DNA from: Anaeromyces robustus
Taxonomy: Eukaryota > Neocallimastigomycota > Neocallimastigomycetes > Neocallimastigales > Neocallimastigaceae
NCBI GenBank assembly: GCA_002104895.1
Contig: MCFG01000043.1
Coordinates: 27,501 to 90,000, forward strand
DNA length: 62,500 nt
Direction of reading: 5' to 3'
The number at the start of each line of letters is the position of its first letter. Position 1 is the first letter of the stretch. Shown here piece after piece: positions 11,916 through 22,372 of the stretch. The position numbers and the translations under genes are program-made. The notes beneath the pieces are model-generated. The model was not told where the DNA came from, did not search any database, and saw nothing but the letters and a program-made list of their open reading frames with translations.

Positions 11916-13046
11916 AATAATACTTTTTTTTTTATTTTTTTATTTTTATTTTTTTTTATTCTATTTTATTTTAAAAATTTTATTTTTTTTAATTTTTTTT
12001 TTTATATTTTTTATATTTTATTCATTTTAATTAATAAGTTTTTCTTTTTTTTTTTTTTTTTTTTTAAAAAATTTTTTTATTATTATTATTTAATATTTAT
12101 TGTTTTGAAATAATTTTAATTTAATATAAATTAATCATATATAATATTATAAGTAAATTCTTTTTTTCTTTTTTATATTTATATTTTTTTTTTTTTTAAA
12201 AAAAAATATTAAATATTAAACTTGAAAAACAAAAAAAAAAAAAATAAATTTTTTTCCCTAATATAAAATAAAATATATATCAATTATACTATTAATATTA
12301 ATTATGATTGGTTAAGGAAAAATATGTTTTAGTTTTTTATTTAATTATGTTAAAAGATGTAACATCCATATTATTAATTATAAAATTAAAATAAAAATAA
12401 AAATAAAATAATTAATATGATAAATTAATAATAAAAAATTGTTTCAAATAATTATTTATTTAATTGATAAAACCTTTTCTTAATATTTAATATTATAATT
12501 GTTATTATTCTTTTTATTTATTTATTTAATTTTTTTTTCATTTATTAATTCATTCATTTATTCATTCATTTATTTTTTTTATTATTTTTTTTTTTTAATT
12601 ACTTATAAATTGAATATAACAAAAAATTTGTTAAAATATTTATAAATTATATATATATATATTATTTATTATTAATTAATTATTTTTTATTAAGATAAAT
12701 TATTATATTATATTTTTTTTTTTATATTTTATTTTTATATTGTTCATTATACACCTTTTATTTCCCTATTTTATTTATTTTAATTAAATTTTATTTTTTA
12801 TTTTATTTTTATATGTTTTAATTTATTTTTTATTTTATTATTTTTTTTTATTATAAAGTTCATTACACCTTCTTTATTTTTATTTCCCTATTTTACTATT
12901 TATTTATTCTATTTTTTATTTTATTTTATTTTATTCTATTTTATTTATTTATAATTTTTTTTCTTTTTTCTTTTTTTTTATTTATTTTTTTACCTTCTTT
13001 CTTATCTCATTTTTTTTCTCCTTAATTTTTATTTATATTTTTTTTT
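11916..13046. other. Intergenic region between two minus-strand genes
   Basis: Over 1.1 kb of A+T-rich DNA with T-rich runs on the plus strand. It should contain the promoter of the kinase-like gene and the 3' flank of the acyltransferase gene. No other feature was recognised. Confidence 0.6.
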
Positions 13047-14336
13047 TTAGTATTTAGGAATATTTTCTGGTATAAAAATTTTATCCATTTCTTCTTTAAT
13101 AAGATCAATATATAATTTATCGATATTAAATGGCATTTGACTACAAATAAATAAAGTTTCCTCTGTATAATATGAATGATAAACATGACTATAGGCATCT
13201 GGGAAAGGTGTTAAACTAACTAATTGGAAAAGAGGTTTATTACCATTAATTTTACCAATATTTGAACCATTAACAATAGCTTGATGATGACCACTAGGAA
13301 ACATACCTTTAGGTTTAAATTCTAAAGTTTTTGGATCAATAATTGTACTACCAAACATAATATGTTTTATATAATCTTTAGTATTTTTTGCTTCGCTTAA
13401 TTGTTGAGCACAATGTTTAAGATCTTCTAATAAAGAATTTTGACCTTGAACACACGGGAAAATAAAGGAAGTATTACAATAAAATTTTTTATTTTTATGT
13501 TCTTCCGAAGCATATTTAGAACTTCTTGTATCGAAAGGAGTTCCCACCCATAAAGCCGTTTCTTTTGATAAATTTTTATAACGACGAGTAGCTCTAGTTA
13601 ACATCGCCATTAACATACATTGTATCGTAATATTATTTTCTAAACAAAATTTTTCAATAGGAGGATAATCAAATAAATAATGTAAAGTAATATATTGAAT
13701 AGGAAGTTCAATTTTTGGTAAAATATTTAAAGGTTTAATTTGATTCCAAGGTTCTGGAGGATTTCCATCCTCCAAGATGGAAGGATTTTCTAAATTTGTA
13801 AAAATTTCTTTTAAATCAAATGAAGGTAAAGATTCATGATCTGGTTCTAAAGTTTCACCATTTATAATTTTACGTATAAGATCAAACATATAAAATATGG
13901 TTCTACCATCACATACCGGATGTAAAGCAGAAAAAGTTAATTTAGTTTGATTACTTTTTTGAAGTTGACAAATTTTAAAATTATATAATAATAAAACATC
14001 TTTTTCTTCTTCATCGTTAATAGGATCAAACGGTAAAATAATTTTATTTTCAGATTTTAAATAATGATCCAATTCTTCTTCTTCTTTCCAAGGTATTTCT
14101 TGTATATGTATTTTAAAAGGTTTTTCTATCCAAAAATAATAATTATTAATTTTTTTTAAAGCATAATTAAATACTTTGATTTTACTTAAATTTTCTTGAG
14201 CTCTTTTTTTAAAATCTTCTATTGAAAATTTTGGAAAAAAATCCGTAAGATTTAAAAGAGAACTAGTAATAAAAAATTCATTACCATTAATAGGTCTTAT
14301 AATTCTATGATCAATTTTTTTAAATTCTTCAAACAT
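13047..14336 (-). CDS. HxxxDG-motif acyltransferase (condensation-domain / BAHD-like)
   Basis: Intronless 429-codon frame, ATG at 14336-14334, stop at 13049-13047. The sequence HPVCDGR at residues 139-145 is the catalytic HxxxDG motif (His139, Asp143) of the CoA-dependent acyltransferase / condensation-domain superfamily. That superfamily includes alcohol acetyltransferases, PapA-type and BAHD enzymes. Length (about 430) fits a stand-alone enzyme with two lobes. In the C-terminal half, WVGTPFDTR (about residues 265-273) resembles the second-lobe motif region. No signal peptide or membrane helix is visible, so it is probably cytosolic. The frame is uninterrupted, uses normal codons for this window and has an A-rich start context. 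The acyl donor and acceptor cannot be told from sequence. It lies head to head with array member B, separated by 3.3 kb. Confidence 0.85.
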   Translation of the reverse strand: MFEEFKKIDHRIIRPINGNEFFITSSLLNLTDFFPKFSIEDFKKRAQENLSKIKVFNYALKKINNYYFWIEKPFKIHIQEIPWKEEEELDHYLKSENKIILPFDPINDEEEKDVLLLYNFKICQLQKSNQTKLTFSALHPVCDGRTIFYMFDLIRKIINGETLEPDHESLPSFDLKEIFTNLENPSILEDGNPPEPWNQIKPLNILPKIELPIQYITLHYLFDYPPIEKFCLENNITIQCMLMAMLTRATRRYKNLSKETALWVGTPFDTRSSKYASEEHKNKKFYCNTSFIFPCVQGQNSLLEDLKHCAQQLSEAKNTKDYIKHIMFGSTIIDPKTLEFKPKGMFPSGHHQAIVNGSNIGKINGNKPLFQLVSLTPFPDAYSHVYHSYYTEETLFICSQMPFNIDKLYIDLIKEEMDKIFIPENIPKY

Positions 14337-14942
14337 TTTTATATAAAAGATAAAAATAAAAAATAAAAAAAAAAAAAAAAAAAGATAAATCTAATAAATT
14401 TATAATTTTTTTTTTCTTTTTATATATATATATTTATTTATTTTATTTTAATAATTAATTATAAATATTATATTTATTGAAAAAAGTTTTATCACAATAT
14501 ATATTGTTTTTTTTTTTATATTATAATTTTATTTTTTATTTTATTTTATTTTATTTTTATATTTAATAAATATATAATATAAAATTATACCAAATTATTT
14601 AAAAAAAAATATGTTTTAAGATTTAAACTTATTTTTTTTTGTTTCTTTTTTTTTTGTTTTTAACAATTTTAATTTTATTTTTATAATTTAAAATTTATTA
14701 TTATATAAAAATAATTTTAATAAAGTTTTTAAATAGTTTTATAAGTAGAAGTAAAATAAAATAAAATTTTTTAGAATTATATAGATTTTAGATTTTTTTA
14801 TTTTTTATTTTTTATTTTTTATTTTTTATTTTTTTTTAGATTTCATTTAAAAATAATAATAGAATTATTTTTTTTTTTTTATTTTAGTTTAAAATTTTTT
14901 TCTCCAAAATATATTTTTATTTAAAATGTGTTCAATTTTATA

Positions 14943-14976
14943 TCCTCCTTAGAATTGGATATAATAAAAAGGAGGA
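14943..14976. other. 8-bp stem-loop with G+C-rich arms
   Basis: TCCTCCTT (14943-14950) and AAGGAGGA (14969-14976) are exact reverse complements around an 18-nt loop that contains GGATAT. Such C/G content is rare in the surroundings. Confidence 0.55.
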
Positions 14977-14987
14977 CATAATTAATG

Positions 14988-15023
<36 letters not shown>

Positions 15024-15304
15024 TATTTTTATTTTTATTTCATTTTACATTTTATTTTCATTAAAAAATAAACTTTTTCTGTTATATCTATTATTTCAAA
15101 TTAAAAAAAATTATAATTGATTATTTTTAAAATAAAAAAGAATGTTAATTTTAAAGTTATAAAACAAAAGTAAAAAAAGTAATAAAGAAAAAAAAATAAA
15201 AAGTATTTCTTAGATTTAAAATATATTTAAATATATTTAAATTAAAATTTATTTTTTAATATTAAAATTTTTCCCCCTTTTTTTTAATAATCCATCCATT
15301 TTCC

Positions 15305-15335
15305 AATTTTGACGAAACTACGGATAATCAAAATT
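15305..15335. other. 8-bp stem-loop
   Basis: AATTTTGA (15305-15312) pairs with TCAAAATT (15328-15335). The 15-nt loop CGAAACTACGGATAA is unusually G+C-rich for this region. Confidence 0.45.
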
Positions 15336-17617
15336 TTTTATTTATTTAATTTCTATTCATTCATTCATTTATTTTTAATTAAATTTAATGAGAAATTAGA
15401 ATAAAAAATCTTTAATATTTTAATTAATAAAATGGATTTTTATACTTTTTTTTATATTTTTTTTTTATTTTAATTTTATTTTAAGTATATAATCATATAT
15501 ATTTATATATTTATATTATATTATGACTCTTTTTATTTTTTTATTTTAAATAATATTATGACATCTATACATTATTTTTGTTAAAAAAAATTTTTTTTTA
15601 TTTTTTTACATTTAAATCAATCTAAATCTAAATCTAAATCTAAATCTAAATAATAATATATGAATTTTTTTTTTTCATACAAAATGTAATTATGTAATTG
15701 TAATAAATAATGATACATTTTTTTTTATATTTTTTTAAGTTGATTAAAAAAAAGAAAAATAAAAAAAAAAGTTATATATACATAAGAAAGAGAGAGAGAA
15801 AAGCAAAAAAAAAAAGAAATATATGTCATTTTATTTGTTGATTTATTGATTTATTAATTGAATTTAAGTTTGAATCATTAATTAATTAATTAAAATAAAA
15901 TATTTAAACAATAATAATAATAATATAATATATTTTATTTTTTGAAAGTGTATGTTAAGTGTAGTATTATTAAAGTTTAAATATTTATTGATTATTGATT
16001 TTATGATTTTATTCTTTAAAATCTTTAATTTAAAAAAAGTTAATATAGTCCATAAATACTCATAAAACCATATAAGTTTTTTAAGATTTAAGATAAATTA
16101 TAAAGAATATAAAATAAAGATTAAGATAACTTTATTTATGATAATAAATGATTATAATTAGGGAACTATGAATAATAATATTTTATATTAAAAAAAAGAA
16201 AGGTTTTTTTTTTTTTTTTTTTTATATTTTTATTTCATGTCAATTGTCAATGGTTTTTTATATATACAATATATATACAATATAAATACAATATACTATA
16301 TATATTAATAGTAATAATAAATGTAATCGTCTATTGTATAAAAAAAAAAAAATGCAGGTCCAATTTCATGTATGTAAGAAAAAAAAAATCATTTATGTAT
16401 GATACATAAAAAAGAAATTAAATTATTTAAATCTTTTTTTTTTATTTATTTATATATTTGATTTTTTTTTTTTATAATTATAATTATATGAATAGGTAAA
16501 TAAAATGAATGAATAAGTTAAATGAGAATAATAATAAAACCTTCAATTTCCTTAATGTTTTTCCTTTTTTTTATTTATATTTTTTATTTTCTAATCAATA
16601 TCATAATGCCTTTTTTTAAAAAAAAAACTTGTTTTTTAATTATATATTTATTAAGTAAAAAATAAAAATAAAAATAAAAAAATGTATTTTAATTTAATTT
16701 ATTTAATTTATTTGAATTTTAATTTAATTTAATTTAATTTTAAATCAGTTTAAATAATATATTTCATAATATATAATAATATATGTATTTTACATTATAT
16801 TAAATAAAATTAATATAAATAATAATATAAATATAATATAAATAATAATATAAATAATAATATATTTTGTTTTTTTTTGTATGATTCATAAAAAATTTAC
16901 AATTTATACAACATTTTTTTTTTTATAATGTATTCTATAATAAATAAATAAAACAAATAATAAATAAATAAAATAATAAATAATAAAATGTAAAAAATGT
17001 AAAAAAATGTTGTAAAAAATGTTGTAAAAATTTGTACATCTTTTTCTTGATTGTTTTGTGCGTGTGTTTTTGTGTATTTGTGTGAGTAAAAAAAAAATCA
17101 AAAAACCTTTTTTTATTAATTTTTTTTTTATTAGCTATGTAGAATATATAATTTTTTAATTTTGTTTTTTATAGTTTTTTTTTTTCTTTAATAATTTACT
17201 TAATATTATAGAATAATTAGAAATAATAATAAATAAAGTAATTATTTAAGGAATTATATATATATATTTTTTTTTAATATTTCAAAAGACATTTTTTAAT
17301 TTTTATTTTTTTTTATTATCCTTTTATTTGAACAAAAAATAAATAAATAATAAAAAAAAAAAAAAAATTAGAATTAAATGAATTAATAAAAATTAATATT
17401 TTAATACAATATACTGCTTATTTTTTTTATAAAATAATAAATAATTATATTTTATAATTTATTATTATATTGTAGATATATATTATTACATAATTTAGAA
17501 AAGAAAGACATAGTTTTTCATAATTTTAATACAACATATTATATTATAATATAACCAAAAAAAAGAAAAAAAAAACATATTATAAAATAAAATACAAAAA
17601 AAAATTTTATACATAAT

Positions 17618-18140
17618 ATGACTTTACTAAATAAGAGTTCTACAACAATTAAAAAAAGACATTTTCCAAAATTGGGTAGATGTTGTTATTGTTTGTCTGA
17701 TAAAGCATCAGTTATAGTTTCTACACTTTTAGTTTTAGTAAGTCTTTTTTATATCTATATCTATATCTATATATATATATTTAATAAAGTTTATTTTATA
17801 TTATTATTATTTTTTTATTTTTAATTTAGAAATTCATTTTATTTTATTTTATTTTATTTTATTTTATTTTATTTTATTTAAATAAAAAAATTATAAATAT
17901 ATTAATTATATTGAAATATTCAATATTTTCTTTTCTTTTTCTTTTCTTTTCTTTTTTTATAAAAAAAAAAAAAAGGTTTGGTTAGTCTTATCAAATATTT
18001 ATCTTTCTAAAGTAGATGTTTATGGAATTCTCGAAATAATTGCTGCTGTTATAACTGCAATATCTTTAATATTATTACTTATTGGTGTTAATAAAGTATG
18101 AAATGAAATTATAATATAAATGAATTTTTATATAATAATA

Positions 18141-18171
<31 letters not shown>

Positions 18172-19055
18172 ATGAATTACTCAACACAATATTCTATATT
18201 ATTATATCTATTAATAAAAATATATTTCAATATTAATATTAATATATTCTTTTTTTTTTTCTTCTTCTTCTTATTATTATTATTATAAAATATTATTATA
18301 TATATTTATATATTATTTTATTATAATATAATATTCATATTATTTAAACAACTTTAAATAATAATAATTATATTATATTATATTATGTTATATTATATTA
18401 TATTATATTATATTATATTATATAATTATTATAAAGGTTAATTTAACTTTTTTAAGACAATTTAAATATGTCTTTTTAATTTATATTGTTGCCTTATTCC
18501 TTATTGTTATTTTATATTTAACAAGACTTTTCAGTGATTCTTTCCGTCAAAAAGGTGTCGCCGAATTAAAAAAAAAACCAAATTATAGTAATAAATCCAA
18601 TAAAGGAGTAGAACATATATTTACTTATACATGGATTCTTTCAACTAGTATTAGAATTATAATTTTAATTCTTATTGTAAGTTTTTTTTATTACTTTTGA
18701 TGATAATTATAATATTAAATTCTATAATATATATAATATTATATATATCATTAAAGATAATAATAATAATATATATATATTTAAAAAACATTATAATTAT
18801 TTTAATGTTATTTTTAATGATATTTTTATATACACACCATATTAATTTTGATAATTATTGTATATAAATTTTATATTAATTAATTAATTTTTTTTTTATA
18901 AATATATATAAAAGATTTTCTATTATTTTGTTACTTGTTCTTATATTGAAGATGTTGAACAAAGGGTTGGTGAAGAATATTCAATTAGAGATTTTGAAAA
19001 TTCTAAAGATTTCTTTGATGATAATGATTTTTCTGCTGATATTAATACTAAATAA
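17618..19055 (+). CDS. LAPTM-like four-helix membrane protein, array member B
   Basis: Spliced CDS: 17618-17737, 17976-18095, 18437-18676, 18915-19055; 206 aa, phase-0 introns. The N-terminus carries FPKLGRCCYC (Cys22, 23, 25). Helices lie at about residues 31-50, 60-78, 88-110 and 148-168. The loop between helices 3 and 4 is basic (VAELKKKPNYSNKSNKG). After helix 4 comes YYFVTCSYIEDVE, matching the YYYLVxxSYxxxIE signature of the family, then a longer acidic tail (DDNDFSADINTK). Exon 1 is open past its donor in the genome, but GTAAGT at 17738 and the paralogues fix the splice. It is the first member right of the two inserted minus-strand genes. Localisation in an endosomal membrane is inferred only from the family resemblance. 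Confidence 0.85.
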
Positions 19056-19715
19056 TGATAATAATCATTAATAAATAATAATAGGATTTTAGAAGAAAAA
19101 AAAATATATATATATATATATAATATATATATTTATTTATATATTTTAAATAATTCCTTTTTTTTTATAAATAATATAAATTATTTTTTTTCTTTAAATA
19201 TATATATATATTTTTTATATTGTATTTATTCAACATATCTATAAATATAATATAATAATTCATATCTATAATTTACCTATAAAGTTTTTCTTTTTTCTTT
19301 TTTTTATTATATAATCATAAGAAATTTACAATTTTTTTTTATTTAAAACAATTAACAACGACAACTACAACATTAAAAAAAAAAAAAAAAACTAAAAAAG
19401 AAAAAGAAAAGAAATGAAATAATTAAATAGTTAATATAAATATAATAATATTTAATTTTTTTTTATTATTATTTTTTTTTATATTTTTTATATGTATTTT
19501 TTTATTAATTTAATCTCTTTTATCTTTTAAATATTATATATAATATTAATCTTTATAATAAATTATTTAATTATTTATTTTATTATAATAATAAAGTTTT
19601 TAAGTAAATATTTATTTAAATAAATATATAAAATATATAAAAAAAGAATGAATAAATAGTATTAAAAAAAATATATATTTTTCTTTTTTCCTTTTTTTTT
19701 TTAATGAATCTTTCA

Positions 19716-19721
<6 letters not shown>

Positions 19722-19772
<51 letters not shown>
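19722..19772. repeat. (AAT)n trinucleotide microsatellite
   Basis: About 17 tandem AAT units in intergenic DNA after array member B. Confidence 0.9.
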
Positions 19773-19773
<1 letters not shown>

Positions 19774-19820
19774 TATTTTCATTCAAATAAAAGTTGTTAT
19801 TTTAGTATGGAATGAAATAT

Positions 19821-19856
19821 TTATAAATCATTGTATTTCAATACAATGATTTATAA
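19821..19856. other. 17-bp perfect palindrome with a 2-nt spacer
   Basis: TTATAAATCATTGTATT (19821-19837) and AATACAATGATTTATAA (19840-19856) are exact reverse complements separated by TC. It lies 0.77 kb after array member B and 0.3 kb before the decayed copy. In DNA it could form a cruciform; in RNA, a strong hairpin. Confidence 0.8.
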
Positions 19857-20165
19857 TATTCTTAAGATTAATAAAGAAAAAAGAAAAAAGAAAAAGAAAG
19901 TATTATAAATATATTATTATAATTATAAAATATATTATTATTAATAAAACATTTAAAACAACAACAACAATAATAATAATAAATAATTTATTACTATTTT
20001 TTTAAAAATATTTTTTTTTTAGCTTCTTTTATATAATATATATTAATAAAAATTCTATTTAAATATTTAAAATTGTATATATATTTTAATAATAAAATAA
20101 ATATCAATATGGAATTGTAACCTAAAATAAAATTATAATTTTTTTTTATATTTATTATATTAATA

Positions 20166-20465
20166 ATGATTATCTATATTGTAATCTATCTTGTAGGTAG
20201 TTTTATTGTTTATTTTACTCTTATATTAATTTGTATGGGCTATCTTTTTTACCTGTAACTTTTTTTTTTTTTGCTTTTTTTGTTTAATTATTTGCTTTCT
20301 CTAATTGTAGATATTATATCTTGAAAATAATTTTTCCACATTTAATATAAAAGGATTATAATTATTTATAATGGGACAATGGATTTTTATATATAAAAAT
20401 AAATAATATTCTTCATTATTTTATAATTTTATGTATATTATTATACTGAAGATATTGAGATATTA
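20166..20465 (+). pseudogene. Probable decayed LAPTM-like array member (exon 3 and 4 remnants)
   Basis: A 30-codon frame at 20166-20258 encodes a hydrophobic peptide starting MIIYIVIYLVGSFIVYF and containing LILICMGYLFY. It aligns position by position with helix 3 of the array, for example MIQYIYIYLVYL in member F and IIIICLGVFFY in member G. About 170 bp further on, near 20430-20460, TTTTATGTATATTATTATAC runs into ACTGAAGATATTGAG. This reads YVYYYTEDIEI and resembles the exon-4 signature YYYLVxxSYxEDIE with a small deletion. No cysteine-motif exon 1 was found upstream. If correct, this is a ninth copy of the array reduced to fragments. A chance match of short hydrophobic peptides cannot be excluded. 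Confidence 0.4.
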
Positions 20466-20740
20466 TTATTTATTTTATTAAATAGTTTTTTTCATATTTT
20501 ATTTATTTCTTTATTTATTATTATAATTATTATTCTATAATATCTAAAAAGTATGATTATTTAAAATCATTATATAATAATATTATTTATAATAATAAAT
20601 AAATATTAATAAATAAATAAATATAATAAATAAAATTGACATTTTAAAATAGTTTATCCATCCAATTTCTGTATATAAAATTGTTAATTGTTAATTGTTT
20701 ATTATTAACATTAATTTACTTATCTTTTAATACAATCTAA

Positions 20741-20792
20741 CATTCTACATTCTACATTCTACATTCTACATTCTACATTCTACATTCTACAT
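20741..20792. repeat. (CATTCTA)n heptanucleotide repeat
   Basis: Seven tandem copies of CATTCTA and a partial one, richer in C than the surrounding DNA. Confidence 0.9.
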
Positions 20793-20902
20793 ACATTAAT
20801 AATAAATAATGTATTAATGATTAAATATAAAATTTTTTTTTTTATTTTTATTTATTTATTTTTCCTCATTTTAATATTGATACATTAATATTAATATTAA
20901 TA

Positions 20903-20933
<31 letters not shown>

Positions 20934-21793
20934 ATGAATGAAAAATTAAAGTATCAATGCATGCATCAATTTAACATTTTTATTTATTAATTTAAATATA
21001 TATTTTTTTTTTCAAAAGATAAAATATATATATATATATATTTTATTCAAAAGTTATAGAATGTTGAGTAAAATAACTATAAAAGTAAAGTATGGAAATA
21101 TAGAAAAAAAATAGTTTTGTTATTTTTATTTTTCTTAACTTTTAAATAATAGAATAGAGAAAAAAAAAATAATGGATACAGTAAATTTTTTCTTTTATTA
21201 CTACCATTTAAAGCTAAATAGGTATAGATAATAAAATACATTGGCAAAAAATGACAGATACAGAAAAGTTTTTATATTAGAAAATATATATATTGAAAAA
21301 TTAATCTAATCTTAATACATTTTATTATATTTATTTAATTTTATTTAATTTTATATATATATTTAAATGTATTTATATTTATATAGTAATTTATAATAAT
21401 GTAATGTAATGTAATGAATGTAAATTGTAATAAGATAAAAAAAGTTTTAACAAAGAAAAGAAAAAATAAAAGAAATGTATTTATTTAAATAATTGATAAT
21501 GGATCATTGATAATTGGAAAATGGACAATTGATAATTATTTATATTTATATTTATATTTAATTTATTATATATTATATTATATATTTAATTATATTTTAT
21601 ATATATTATTTTTATATATATAAATATAATTTTTTTTTTCTAAGCATTTTTTTTTCTTTCTTTTTTTATACTATTAAAAGATGTATAATTTTTTTATTTT
21701 TTATTTTATTTTTTTTTTGTTTCATAATTTTTCCACCTCTAATATTTATATATAATAAGGTTAGTAAGTACAAAATTAATAATATATTAAATA

Positions 21794-21919
21794 ATGAACG
21801 ACTTTTTAATTAAAAATGTTGATAAACAGTATAAATTAGTGGCTGTCATTTTTTATGGTTACACATTTATATTAATTTATAACACTTTAAAAACTTTATA
21901 TAAAAATGTAAATTTTTAA
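21794..21919 (+). CDS. Possible 41-aa single-helix membrane micropeptide
   Basis: ATG at 21794 opens a 41-codon frame beginning MNDFLIKNVDKQYKLVAV, followed by a hydrophobic stretch (VAVIFYGYTFILIYN, about residues 16-30) and a basic end. Codon content is more varied than the flanks. The layout, a short charged N-terminus with one helix, is like small mitochondrial or ER membrane subunits, but no family is recognised. GTAAAT occurs just before the stop, so further exons are possible. Low confidence. Confidence 0.35.
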   Translation: MNDFLIKNVDKQYKLVAVIFYGYTFILIYNTLKTLYKNVNF

Positions 21920-22320
21920 TAAGCCATAAAAAGATAAAACAAGAAAAACAAGAAAAAAAATAAGAAAAAAAAAAAAGAAAAAACGAAAAAACTAAAAAAC
22001 TTAAAAAGAAAGAAGAAAAAAAAAGTATAAAAATAAAAACATAAAAATAAAAAAATAAAAATGAAAATGTTATAAAAATAAATAGTAAAAAGAATAGTTA
22101 TTATTTTTAATTTTATTAAATAATAAAATAGAAAATTTTATGTTAAGATAAGTAAAATGTATTACTTTTTTTTTTTAAAAAAAAAGATTATATAAAATAA
22201 AAGAATATTAAAAAATCATAATGAATTCTATTTATAATAAATAAATAATAAATAATAATTAATTAATTAAAAAAAAAACATTTAATAGAATTTATTCAAT
22301 GTATCATTTTTTTATTTTTA

Positions 22321-22372
<52 letters not shown>

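Larger units (their letters stand above)
14337..17617. other. Divergent intergenic region between acyltransferase and array member B
   Basis: 3.3 kb of A+T-rich DNA holding two head-to-head promoters. It contains hairpins at 14943-14976 and 15305-15335, an (AAATCT)n run at about 15614-15650 and long T runs near 14990-15020. A minus-strand open frame at 16904-17101 is made of low-complexity codons and was not accepted as a gene. Confidence 0.6.
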
